Source of the DNA: Adiantum capillus-veneris | Lineage: Eukaryota; Streptophyta; Polypodiopsida; Polypodiales; Pteridaceae | NCBI GenBank assembly: GCA_014529385.2 | Contig: CM043955.1 | Location: forward strand, 142,340,140-142,404,139 | Length of the DNA: 64,000 nucleotides | Direction of reading: 5' to 3' | Part shown: piece by piece, positions 1 through 10,381 of the stretch | Position numbering within the stretch: position 1 is the stretch's first letter | Layout: each line of letters opens with the position of its first letter | Made by a program: the position numbers and the translations under genes | Notes under the pieces: model-generated | The model's input: only the letters and a program-made list of their open reading frames with translations | What the model was told of the DNA's origin: nothing | Databases searched by the model: none

Positions 1-1194
1 GCAGCCACAATGGAACAAACCCGCTACTCTTGAGTCTCAAGTTCTCAACCCTCGTTTTTGCACGCTAGCTCGACCCCGCAGCCCAAGGTACTCAGTACCC
101 ACTGCCCACAGAGCTCGACAGTGTTTGCCCCGCAACCCGAGAAACTGGGAGATATGGATCCTCCTCGGAGCACAATGGAAGCAACGCATGAATAGTTGAG
201 ACGGGCCTATTTAACAAAAGCAAAGAGAGATTGAGGGCTGGGGAGTTGGGACAGACATCAACAAGTTGGAAAGATTTCTTCCAGCTGTGTCGAACCTGCT
301 TTGGTTTCTCCTGGCCGGCACCTGATCCCATGCCAACACCTATGCCCCGTCTCACATCCGCTAACCCTAGAAGTTCTTCTTCTATTTTCATGCATTTGTG
401 TTTATGGATCTGCATCATTTGGACTAGCTGGGTCTGTCGCAAAGCTGAGAAGAGAGAGAGAGAGAGAGAGAGCACATTACAATACCCTGTGATCATCAAT
501 TAATAGAGAAGAAGATAGAGACTATACATTGATTATGATTTCACATACAGAAGGTTTCATGGCTTCTTCATCAGTGGCATCACGAACAGAGTAAGGTGTT
601 GGGGATGTGCTCATGTTGATCATGTAGGGTAACCACAACCAAGAACAGGCTGCAACGATGCACTGCTATTGCTATATTCAATTACAACATTAGTGATGGA
701 GAGAACTGTGTCAGACTCAAGCTCCATTCTCTCTCTCTCTCTCATGGGCAGAACTCTATACTTATGAGCAATCTCTTTCTCCCAACGCTCTCTCTCTCTA
801 CGATGTTAACAAGCTCCGGCTTTTGCAAGCGGCAGACCTCCAAGAACATAGCGAGAGCGCCAGCCGAGAATATAGGTGAGCCACTTCCAGGCTCGCATGT
901 GCCCAGCTTTCCTTCAGCGGCCGGTAGGCAGCATGAGTCAACTACACATATGCAACCCAAAATAAGGTGAAGTGCGGTGGCATTGTAGGAGCCCAAGGGG
1001 CGTTCTTGCTCAGAGTACATCAACAAAAAACTCCCACAAATGTACTCTTTAATTGATTGATCATGTACTCTCAATGTACGTAATCTCTCTCTGATCCCCC
1101 TTTCTCTTCATGGTGCTGCAAGGCCATCAAGCTGTCTGTTTTGATGCTACGGGCAGGTGAAGACGACATTGTGGATATTCTTCTCTAGAGCCTT

Positions 1195-1197
<3 letters not shown>

Positions 1198-1230
<33 letters not shown>
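1198..1230. repeat. (GA)n microsatellite
   Basis: Uninterrupted GA dinucleotide tract of about 16 units, directly visible. Confidence 0.95.
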
Positions 1231-1232
<2 letters not shown>

Positions 1233-1771
1233 GAACACCTCCGCCTCCTGCGTATTCATGTCTTTGTGCGGGAGCGGTTCTAACTGCAGCTGTGGCAGTG
1301 GATGCATGTGTGGCAAGAAGGTGTTCTTGAATCGAGCCATTGCAACCCGCAGGGACAAACACATGTGCACACATACACACGTGCATTTGGGAGGCTATTG
1401 ATGCTAGCGCTAGCTCACTCAAGCCTATCTAGCTGCTATACGTTTACCCCTTTATTCTTGAGTTCGTGCCACCTGTTGAAAAATGGGAAAAATGTGGTGG
1501 CGATTGGCCCCTCAAGGGCACAAGAGTTTGGTAATGCTAGATTGCCTGGCGATGGTAGCACACGAGAGAAGGGCAGTATAAGATAGGTAGCACTAATGGC
1601 GCTTTTCCTAGAAATTGGACTCTCAGTGCAGGTGGCAGCCATGTCCCAGCCTAGGTGGATCCAGGTCCGGTTGGCAAGCTGAAAAAAAAGCCGGTTGTAG
1701 CTGACGACCCCACGCCCCTGCCCCCCTGCCGTTTATTCATGCAAAAGGCATTCAAGCCTTTGTGGTCAGGC

Positions 1772-1813
<42 letters not shown>

Positions 1814-1932
1814 AGCCAGAGAACGTCGTCGTCCGCTTCAAGAATTCTCAGAGCCCCCTTCGTCTTGCTGTTTCCTGTAGCCCATCGAGACTCTCTCTCT
1901 CTCTCCCTCTCTCTCTCAAAGTCTCTCTCTCA
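1772..1932. repeat. Poly-C plus interrupted (CT)n cluster
   Basis: A run of Cs leads into about 14 CT units (to 1808). Further CT tracts at 1890-1918 and 1921-1932 are separated by unique sequence. Confidence 0.9.
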
Positions 1933-1952
1933 AAGCTCTCATCGACGGTGTC

Positions 1953-2189
1953 ATGGCAGCCTATGTGAAGCCCGAGAACTCTAACCGTGCGACACCAAGT
2001 TCCTCGTGCTTGCAATTGTGCGTGACTCCATCGACGCATGGTGCACTCCGAACACCGGCTCCACAGGCGGTTGGGACGCCCGGCTCATGCAACATGAGGA
2101 GAGCGGCTATGTCGAAGATCGATGCAAGTGATGCTATTGTGAGAGCTCGTAGGCTGGGCAAGTTCTACGTTCGAAGGGAGACCAATGAG
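1953..2189 (+). CDS. Possible coding exon, unknown product
   Basis: An ATG-initiated open frame of 79 codons has a basic, non-repetitive C-terminal part (about residues 46-79, rich in Arg/Lys). It runs to GAG followed by GTAATA, a plausible splice donor. The next good exon downstream (3843) needs a phase-1 donor, while this one ends in phase 0. The two therefore cannot be joined directly, and a missing exon or a chance frame are both possible. No protein family was recognised. Confidence 0.2.
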
Positions 2190-2244
2190 GTAATATAAGA
2201 GATTATTGAGAGATGAAATGGTGTGGATTATTGTGGATGTGGGA

Positions 2245-2245
<1 letters not shown>

Positions 2246-2279
<34 letters not shown>

Positions 2280-2395
2280 GACGAGAGAGGGATGAATGAA
2301 ATGTTAACTTAAGACTTCAACAGGCCTGCCTAACGGCTTTGCTTAATTGCTTTGTGATAAAGTTAAGAGCCAAATTGGGCGTGTACAACACATGT

Positions 2396-2434
<39 letters not shown>
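2246..2434. repeat. Two compound (GT)n(GA)n microsatellites
   Basis: GT then GA tracts at 2246-2279 and again at 2395-2434. Both have the same GT-to-GA transition and similar flanks (GATGAA, ATGTTAAC), so the second looks like a duplicate of the first locus. Confidence 0.9.
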
Positions 2435-2639
2435 TGAAATGAAATGATATGTTAACGTCTTCAAAGGCCAAGGTGGCTTGAGATGAATTGTATTATTGTG
2501 TTAGGCTTGAGATGATTTGTATTATTCTGTTAACATTTTCTAATGGTGGAATTGTCTTGTGATGTGGACTAACTAACTTCATCTCATAAAGTCTTCAAAA
2601 TGCAATAGCTTATGAGACCCAAAACGGTTAGAGGTTTTG

Positions 2640-3810
2640 CATGTGCAACAACGCACACATGTACACGCGTATTCATGCTTAAACATAGAGTTGCATAATC
2701 ATACATACACATAAACTTCGCTCATACTATGTGCATAAATATTCATCAACCTTGCACAAGCATGTGTAAGTGATGCGTTTACGTATGCTCATTGTGTATG
2801 CATGCGTCTATGCACATTGTATATTTATGCACGTGTATGTTTACGCATTTTTAGGTCCAATATACACAAGCATATACATTCTTAAGTATGCATGATCATC
2901 GTGCATGCATTATGCAAGAACATGCATTTTAGGTTTGTTCAAATATGCATGCTCATAATGTGTGTGAGTGTCGATGCACGATGATGTTTGTGCACGTGTA
3001 TGCATGTGTAGGTTTGCTCAAATATGCATGTTCACATGAATATGCACGTCTATGTTTATGCATGTGTATGCTTAAACATGTTTACGCCTACCCACATGCA
3101 TGTTCATACTGTACACATGTTTATGCACGTCTGTTTATGCATGTTCACATGATTATGCATGTTTGTTTCTGCATGTGGATCATCCTCTTACACATGTTTA
3201 CACGTATGCACATGCATGTTCGTACTGTACACATGATTATACATGTTTAAGTTTATGCATGTTTAAGTCTACTCCTATGTAGGTTTAAGCATGTGTAGGC
3301 CTAGCTAGACTTGTGTGTCTATTCATGAGCCAAGGTTTATGCATGTCCATATTGTACACATGATTATGCACGTTTATGCACTTCTATGTTTATGCATGCT
3401 CACATGATTATGCATGTCTGTTTCTGCATGTGTATGCCTACACATGTTTACGCCTATGCACAATGCTTGCTTGTACTGTACACATGATTATGCACGCTCA
3501 AGTTTATGCATGTTTAAGTCTATGCCCATGTAGGTTCAAGCATGTGTAGGCCTAGCTAGCCTTATGTGTCTATTCATGAGCCAAGGTTTATGCATTTTCA
3601 TATTATACACATGATTATGGACGTGTACGTTTATGCATGCTCACATGATTATGCATGTGTACGCTGACACATGTTTACGCCTATGCACATGCATGTTCGT
3701 ATTGTACACATGCATAATCATGTTTACGTCTATGCCCATGTAGCTTCTAGCATGTGTAGGCCTAGGTAGCCTTGTGTGTCTATTCATGAGCCAAGGTTTA
3801 TGCATGTGTA
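2640..3810. repeat. ATGCATGT-rich minisatellite with higher-order units
   Basis: The stretch is dominated by short alternating purine-pyrimidine words (TATGCATGT, CACATG, TACACATG). A larger unit is superimposed: the phrase ATTCATGAGCCAAGG recurs at 3321, 3572 and 3782. Each time it is preceded by a TGTAGGCCTAG-like word and followed by TTTATGCAT, giving periods of about 251 and 210 bp. The long open frames here are Cys/His/Met-rich products of the repeat and not genes. The block sits immediately upstream of a splice acceptor at 3842 and may lie in an intron. Confidence 0.85.
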
Positions 3811-3842
3811 AGGTTTATTCATCGGATTTTTAATTGGTGTAG

Positions 3843-4552
3843 GTGTAGTACAAGGAACTTGTTTATTCCACCTTGAATCGAAAGATATTCTATTGCAAAC
3901 TCGCTGCATGCTTGACCTACGACCAGGAATTGTAGGCATAGTGGGCAAGAAGCGTATGGTACGCCACCTCTCTAGAGAGCATGGTCTCGTTGTGGAAATA
4001 CCCGACCAACGCCTTGCTAAGAAACATACTACAAGCGGAGATAGTATGGACATAGACTCAGCAAAGCGTGCATTACGTTGTTTCAACCCATCCATTCCAC
4101 ATAACTCCAAGCTAGCCCATGTCTTCATCGCCGGTTACATGGAGTGCAAGAAAGGGAAGAGAGAAGAACAACCCATTGATGAAGGTAACAGTTGAAATAT
4201 TTTTCAAGCTTCTTCTTGCATGTATGATGTGCATTACACATTTCTTTGACAATTATGTTCGGTGGTGTTAGTTGACTTGGTCACCCCTCCTCACGCACAA
4301 AGACCTGAAGGTGGGCTACCTATTGCTGAAGATGTGCTTCACGAGGCTGCTGACATGAACCTACCTTTGGAAGAAAACAATCAGCTTGTAGATGAAGGGG
4401 TGGACAACTCCATTCATGTCGAGGGCGGCAAGGATGTCATTCACCACCATGTCGTAACTGGACCTAGCAAGGGCAAGAGGCACTGTAGAAAGGTGCCAAA
4501 GAATGATGGTGGGGCTCCCCGACGATCTACAAGATTGAATGCATGTGCCATT
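3843..4552 (+). CDS. Spliced gene fragment, unknown function (two exons)
   Basis: Two open segments join cleanly. Exon A (3843-4184) starts after a pyrimidine-rich AG acceptor and ends in GAAG|GTAACA. An 87-bp intron (4185-4271) ends in TTAG. Exon B (4272-4552) then continues in the same frame: the split codon gives Val, followed by Asp-Leu-Val, to a TAA at 4550-4552. The phase-1 join restores about 208 codons without a stop. The product is mixed basic/acidic. Near the C-terminus there is a Lys/Arg-rich stretch ending ARG-RSTRLN-like, reminiscent of a nuclear or AT-hook tail (inference). The N-terminal part must lie upstream, beyond the minisatellite, and was not found. It converges tail to tail with the MULE gene. 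It could be the 3' end of a host gene or of a transposon-captured gene. Confidence 0.45.
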
Positions 4553-4654
4553 TAATGTTTCTTTGTATTAAATCTATGTGGGATTCCTTCCATTGCCATG
4601 GGCAAAAGACAATTGTTTCCTTTGTTAATTCATGGTGTTGTTTGGAGTATTGTT

Positions 4655-4657
<3 letters not shown>

Positions 4658-4693
<36 letters not shown>

Positions 4694-4744
4694 ATCACAC
4701 ATACATAGCTTTCGTGGAAAAAAGTCTCAACTTATGCATTACTC

Positions 4745-4787
<43 letters not shown>
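4658..4787. repeat. Two (CT)n microsatellites
   Basis: CT tracts at 4658-4691 and 4748-4787 are separated by about 55 bp. The similar phrases around them (CATTACTCAAG, AACTTAAGCATTACTGCAA) recur to about 4915. They lie between the 3' ends of the unknown spliced gene and the MULE gene. Confidence 0.9.
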
Positions 4788-4791
<4 letters not shown>

Positions 4792-4927
4792 CTCATACAT
4801 ATCTTTCATGAGCAAAAGTCACAACCTACGCATTACTCAAGAATGGTACAACTTAAGCATTACTGCAAGAAGGGCACAATGAAACTCTCAAACATCACAA
4901 CTTAAGCATTACTGCAATAATGAAATG

Positions 4928-7690
4928 CTACAAAATATTTGGTGTTGCCGATTTGGCTTTCTTATCCAATTTAGCTTGCATAGACACTTTGCGTTGTTTT
5001 TCCGGCCTCGAAAAGGGATGCACAGATCTCCTTTCCTGTCTTCTAGAAGATCTTTTCTCAATAAACGGCTTTGCCCTCTTCAAGGTATTGCTAAAACCAT
5101 CCTCCATAGTGGAAAATGCTTCCATGTCAGGTTGAGCCTTCACTAAATTCACATGGGCCAATGTGCGCCTTAGTCCATCGCTTGCTTCCTTAATGAGTGC
5201 CTTGTCTCCTCCCACAGTCACTAACAATTCCTCAAAGATTTGCCGAAGTGGTTGAATGTTCACTTGGGTTGTCGAAGAATCAAAGTGTTCGTGCTCCCCT
5301 TCTTCCATGGGTGCGCACACGCTAGTAGGAGGGGACTCCGCACTAGAGAAGGCCTCCATTCTCCCTCTTGGTTGCCTGCCTAATTGCCATGATTTGTACA
5401 TGTCCATGCATTGCTTCACAAGTGACGCTTGGGTGTCTCCTCTCATTAGCATGACCTTAATTTGATGCTTGCATATGTTACCTTGTTCAGCCCACTTACA
5501 AGTGCAACACGCCCATTCACAATCGGTGTTGAATACCGTGTACCCTTGGCCAGGGGACGAAATACTTTCCACCAAAGCCACCCCTTTGGAGGTATCCACG
5601 AAGGTGACATGCCCATCCGGTATCTGAAGTGCCCGTTGGTAGGAGTTCTCAACAACCATATCTATGGAATTGTTGCGCCTGAATCCATTGTCCTTCAATT
5701 GTTGAAGGAACCAATAGTGGGGCAAGCAACTAGTGGTGAGCTTGTGTAGGAGCCAATCTACACGCTGAGCCACGAGCCTTTTTGTGGAGCCAAGGAACTT
5801 AGACTTTAATTGCCCATGATATGCCTCGATGGAACCATTTGTATCTTGTCCAACATGAGGAAAATTGCGTGTTGCCCACACCCACATTTCTGTCCAAGGA
5901 GAGGTTAAAAAAAAGGGTTAAGAGTCAATGGAATAAGCATAGGGATTCATGAGATATGTGTGATGGCATTGTCTCACCTATCTTGGACTCCCAATATGTC
6001 TTAAGGTACATGATGAATTCATTCTCTTGGCTATATTGGTTGTAGAAGGACTCGAGCATTATCTTTGCTTCCTCCTTGGTGACCTCCTCTGTCGATGTAC
6101 ATGTACCCTGCATATTCATAATTGCCCCCAAAGCCCGAAACATCTCTGCTCTTTTTGGCCAATCCTTGACCTTTCTAATAAGATGTTTTAGCCAACACCG
6201 TTTGACATGCCACAAACAAAGTAGAATAGGTTGATGGAATACAACTCTGCTTAACAAAACACCCACTAACTTTTGTAAGTGCATGCACCAACGTAGTCAT
6301 TCATGACATAAACCATAAAGATCTATACCTTAGAGCAGCTATCTCTTGCTCTGCATCATCAACCATACATGCTCCAGGCTCCCAAGACTTGTGGTGGTCA
6401 AGCATAGAGTTCCTGAAGCATGTCAACCATGTTCGAGTGCTTTCAAAGGTGGCTGAAGCTGTTAGGACCCATGCAATGGGTACACCATTGCGATGGCTAT
6501 CAAACACAAGGATAGTGTAGAGATTGAACTGCAGTAAACATTAGGACATGCTTGAGAAATTTCCATCATGACAAACAAGCACGCGATGCAAGAGAGGAAA
6601 ACCAAACAACACAGGAGACAAGGTATGCTACCTTGTATTTATTGGTGCCGAAGGTTGCATCCATTGCAAGGAGATTTGCATTGCCGTGTTTGAAACACAT
6701 CTCTCTTTGCCATGGAGTTTGTATTCCTAACACAAAGTCCAAGGAGTTCTTTTCATCCTGATGTTGGTATACAAAAATATTCCCCTTGTTCTCCATGCAC
6801 CATCTTCTCACACTCTCAGCATCGTTGTCATGCCATTGATATTCATCAATGGAGAGCTTTTGGCCGATATTAAGGACATCTTTTATGCTCAAAAAATCAT
6901 CCCTAACCATGGAGTACGTAGGATCCATAGTTGTTTGTGTGTGCAGTGCTTGCATAGCTTGAATGTGCTTTTCCATAACTTGTTGAGGTGAGAATCCACA
7001 AAACAACATGTTTGCAATCCAAACTTTCTTATGCATAGATATCCAAGGAGAGAACTTTGAGGAATCACCGTCATGAGAAGAACTATGGCATACCTCATCA
7101 TCAACATTCGTGTGATAGGGATGAATGTACAAAATGACGCCCACATCTGGCTCGTTTGCCAATCGCTTAACTTGGAAGTGACATTGACAACCTCGCAAAA
7201 GCATGCCTTTATTAAGTGGTGGGCGCCTCTTCTTTTTGCTATTTGATGCACCCTGTGAGGATGCTTCGTTACCATCTCCATCTATCACACATTTTCGTGT
7301 ATGAGGTGGTGACGATGATGACTTTGGACCAAATGCACACCAAAACCTATCATGAGGAACACAAGATTTCCTAATTGTATTGCAATAACCCATCATAACA
7401 ATGTGATTAGAGGTTGATTGAAGTTGGAGATACACTTACACTTTTTGCTCAATCCATGTGTCGATAGTGATGCGTTTAAGTTGTTCCGGTGTACGCCTAT
7501 GGTGCGTGGTAATCTTGAAAGACGTTGGAAAATCCTCTGACTTTGCCTCGCCGACTACGAAATCATTCACTCGCGACCACGGAATTTGAGCTTCACGCAT
7601 TATTCGATACTTGGATTTCTTGTTGTAAATATGCAACCATTGTAGTGATGTAGAATTAAAGATACCGGGGTTAGGAATTTGTACATTCAT
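4928..7690 (-). CDS. MULE-type transposase with SWIM zinc finger, intact five-exon gene
   Basis: Model on the minus strand: exons 7690-7440, 7346-6632, 6528-6329, 6246-5978 and 5889-4928. All introns are 82-103 bp and GT-AG, and phases 2, 0, 2 and 1 match at every junction, giving 798 residues with no internal stop. The Mutator-like DDE core has the first Asp in MDATFGTNKYK (about residue 313) and the second in MVDDAE (about 379/380), followed by the family CLWH motif (about 399-402). A SWIM zinc finger, CxCx8CxH, lies at about residues 607-620. The C-terminal tail is Lys/Arg-rich. MULE transposases cut and paste DNA between terminal inverted repeats, and FAR1/FHY3-type regulators derive from them. 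I start at the ATG at 7690 because the paralogue at 10,382 starts at the equivalent place, although the frame is open further upstream from a TTG. Terminal inverted repeats were not identified, so active transposon, relic or domesticated gene cannot be told apart. Confidence 0.85.
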
Positions 7691-7700
7691 CTTGGATCGA

Positions 7701-7846
7701 GAGGTTGGGAGTGACGGAATTGGCACTTCCAAATCACGTCAACATCCACATAGGGTGGATGTGGAGGGAGAGAGAGGTTGGGAGTGACGGAAGTGGCACT
7801 TCCAAATCACGTCAACATCCACATAGGGTGGATGTGGAGGGAGAGA
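7701..7846. repeat. 73-bp tandem duplication in the MULE 5' leader
   Basis: Two head-to-tail copies (7701-7773 and 7774-7846) are almost identical, the visible substitution being T/G in the GGAAxTGGCAC word. Each carries an inverted repeat, ACATCCAC...GTGGATGT, around a 5-base loop. The pair begins about 10 bp upstream of the transposase ATG, so it probably forms part of the leader or promoter. Confidence 0.85.
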
Positions 7847-7914
7847 GAGAGAGGGAGACCCAAGGTTCACTAAGCCATTTTTGACAATGGGATTTCTTTC
7901 TTGTGTCTGAGTAG

Positions 7915-8031
7915 GTGTGTGTGTGTGTGTGTGTGTGATAGAGGAAATTTCAATTTTCTGATTTTGGGCATGTTCAATCAAGGCTTTGTGTGCTCAATGA
8001 ACACTAACAAGATGTGTGTGTGTGTGTGTGT
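7915..8031. repeat. Two (GT)n microsatellites
   Basis: GT tracts at 7915-7937 and 8013-8031, separated by about 75 bp of unique sequence. Confidence 0.9.
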
Positions 8032-8040
8032 ACTTTTTTT

Positions 8041-8061
8041 GGGGAGGGGAGGGGAGGGGGG
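8041..8061 (+). other. Potential G-quadruplex (GGGGA repeats)
   Basis: Four consecutive runs of four or more Gs are separated by single As, directly after a T run. This meets the usual four-tract, short-loop pattern for an intramolecular G-quadruplex. No function is implied. Confidence 0.6.
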
Positions 8062-8065
8062 AGAG

Positions 8066-9137
8066 TTAAGTCCCGATGAGAAAGGCTCATTCAATTTTCA
8101 TTTTTTAGCTTGGACAATGGACGGCCTTTAAGGTAATATATTATAATAAGCCACGCAGCAGTCCAAAGCTGGAAGGCGACGGCAGCGGCTTGCGAATCAA
8201 GTACATTCTGCTGACGTAGTGCGACACTGGAGTTGGGTCAATGCCATGCTGGAGGTGGTTGCCAAGCTTGCGTGGACGCCACCTGGACTCAGAGTCCGAT
8301 TTCTAGACTGAGCCGCACCAAGGGCACATGTTGCAAGCTGACAAAGGTGGATGGGTCGTGTGCAAAAGACTGTAGGCTTGCATTGTTTGCTTAATAAGGC
8401 CAGTGGTTGGCAACGGCAAGATCCACCACAACTGGGCCTTGAATGAACATGTATCTTGGTCTTGCTCTCGATAGTCATTAGTTATCTATTCACATAAGCC
8501 TATTTGAGGCTCGACATAGGTAGAAAGCAAGGCTATGTCAAAGGAGGGGATATTGGGAGCAGCACACAACTACACACAAATATGAGGGAAGAGGTTAGCA
8601 ATTTCCATGAAATTTTTGGACGTTGAGAAAATAGTACAATGGAGCAAGAAGGTTGACTTGGCCAATGTGGCATGTAGCCCTGACGACTGCGTGAGACAAA
8701 GAGAGAGAGAGAGAGGTTGCCATGCACGTGATAAAGAGGGCCGAAGGTGGCCGGCCATACTAGTTCTTTCTCCAAATGCAAACACCTATGCTTGGATCTT
8801 GAAAGCATGTGGCCTTACGCAAGTATGTATACTCTTCACTTTCACTTGTTATACAATATGTTTTTTTTTTGTTGAAGGAAAACTTCTCCTTTGTTCTAAA
8901 ATAGGTGGGCAAAACGTTCCGTTTTTTTGGGTTATAATAGCTAGAATCCTAGGAGATACGCTCTGATTTGCTTTAGAAAAGGCAAGGGTAGGCAAAGTAA
9001 AGCAAAAAGAAGAAGTCCAGGTGGTAGGCCCTAAGTCAAATGGGACAGGTGGAGTGGAGTGAGTGAGCATGTCGCACTTGGGGTAATCATGAGAGACAAG
9101 CATGGCCGATGATAACTATCGGGGTGCTAACCACTGT
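8066..9137. other. No gene recognised
   Basis: Open frames are short and have no recognisable domain. A small GA tract lies near 8699-8716 and short T runs near 8862 and 8922. I see no transposon hallmark here. Confidence 0.6.
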
Positions 9138-9563
9138 GGCTAGCCCGCCCTCAGGACTAAATAACACATAGTATTAAAGGGGGGGGGGGGGGGGTAAGGG
9201 GATCGAGGGCAGAGAAGTGCACGCACGAAAATCGGAGAGGTTGCAGCCATAGATGGGCACTTAAAAACTAAACCCGGCCACAGATTAAATCCGGGCAGTG
9301 CTTATGTTTTAATAATAAAACCCCAAAAACCCGGGCCATGGCTACAACATGTGCGCGCGGGTGGGATGGTTACCCCATGCGTCACAATCTGGGCGACGAG
9401 GCTTTGGGTTCAAATCGAGTCGCCGCCCGGGTTCTTTTTCGCGTTGACTTGCCACGCGTCCGGGTTTAATCTGCCTCGGGCTCCCCGCATCCACTTCCGC
9501 GCCATCGATCCCCTTACCCCCCCCTCTTTAATGTTATGTGTCACTTAGTGTCGTGGCTAGCCA
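9138..9563. mobile_element. Foldback/MITE-like element with long inverted arms
   Basis: The two halves are imperfect reverse complements. Outer ends match as GGCTAGCC (9138-9145 and 9556-9563). Inside them come ACTAAxTxACACATA...ATTAAAG, a G run on the left against a C run on the right, and GTAAGGGGATCGA. Nearer the centre CAGATTAAAyCCGG and ACCCGGGC are paired as well. Arms reach inward to about 9340 and 9420, with a loop of about 80 bp. The loop contains GGTTCAAATC, close to a tRNA B box, so a tRNA-derived core is possible but unproven. No transposase is encoded, and no clear target duplication was found. Confidence 0.65.
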
Positions 9564-9838
9564 TGGGCTCTGTCTAGCATGGCGACCACTTTCTAGCGTG
9601 GCAGGCATTGCCGACGTTCAGTGGGTCTCCTCGACGTCGTGCATGCACTGAAAACAAGCTTTTCGGCGCGCTTTGGTCAACAGTCTGATTGGGCCCTGGC
9701 CCCTTGGCCGCCAAGCTGCCAACATGACTTTATTTCCTTGGAAATTTATCTGGGTTTTGGAACGTCACACTGGAGTAGGTTTAATTAGTTGGGCACCAAG
9801 CCAAGTTGGTTACGTTGGAAGCCGGGACTATTCAACAC

Positions 9839-10054
9839 ACTCTCTCTCTCTCTCACACAGAGAGACACACACACACACACACACACACACACATTGTTCA
9901 ACACATACATTTTTAAATGAGTACACACAGATGGAAGCAATCTCTCACACACACACACACATATTCTTCATGGAAGAGTACACAAACACACACACACACA
10001 CACACACGTTTTTCAATGAAGAGTACATAAAGAGTCCAAATACACTTCAAGCAA

Positions 10055-10106
<52 letters not shown>
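9839..10106. repeat. Compound (CT)n/(CA)n microsatellite with a repeated spacer
   Basis: CT and CA tracts alternate (CT 9839-9854, CA about 9864-9893, 9945-9961, 9980-10008, CT 10055-10074, CA 10073-10106). The spacers share phrases such as AATGAAGAGTACA and GAAGCAATCTCTC. A unit of roughly 60-75 bp containing the microsatellite has therefore itself been duplicated. Confidence 0.85.
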
Positions 10107-10107
<1 letters not shown>

Positions 10108-10110
10108 TAG

Positions 10111-10336
10111 CCCGCCCTTTCTCGTTCATCAATAATACTCATTTTAGTGATGTGGACAGTTTGATTCTTAAAAGAATTTAATATCTACTGCACCCTTGAG
10201 GATTATCTTGCCTTTTTACACATCCATTAAAGCTATAAACCATACCGGTTGTTAAATCCCTTTCCATCCCTCTATTGATAGTGATTTCTCACTATCAATC
10301 ACTCTTTACTCTTTATTCATCTCTCTATCCTCCACT
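10111..10336. other. Upstream region of the MULE pseudogene
   Basis: AT-rich sequence with CT-rich patches toward 10,330 and no open frame of note. By position it would have held the leader or promoter of the transposase copy that starts at 10,382. No TATA box could be assigned. Confidence 0.35.
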
Positions 10337-10373
10337 CCCCCCCCCCCCCCCCCCAAAAAAAAAAAAAAAAAAA
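10337..10373. repeat. Poly-C followed by poly-A
   Basis: About 18 Cs run directly into about 19 As, immediately upstream of the transposase pseudogene ATG. The exact length is unreliable in most sequencing chemistries. Confidence 0.85.
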
Positions 10374-10381
10374 CCCCAGCA

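Larger units (their letters stand above)
1..1952. other. Intergenic, microsatellite-rich, no gene recognised
   Basis: No reading frame here resembles a known protein. The open frames translate mainly to Ser-Leu or Arg-Glu runs, which come from CT/GA repeats. Short GA/CT tracts lie at 450-472 and 728-743, with larger ones listed separately. Nothing else with convincing structure was seen. Confidence 0.7.

Noticed and set aside
92-1984. Many open frames with Ser-Leu or Arg-Glu runs
   Set aside because: They are translations of CT/GA microsatellites and have no other conserved content.
2945-3282. Cys/His/Met-rich ORFs
   Set aside because: Direct products of the ATGCATGT repeat, not metal-binding proteins.
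9350-9430. tRNA gene in the foldback loop
   Set aside because: A B-box-like word is present, but no convincing cloverleaf, A box or anticodon stem could be drawn.
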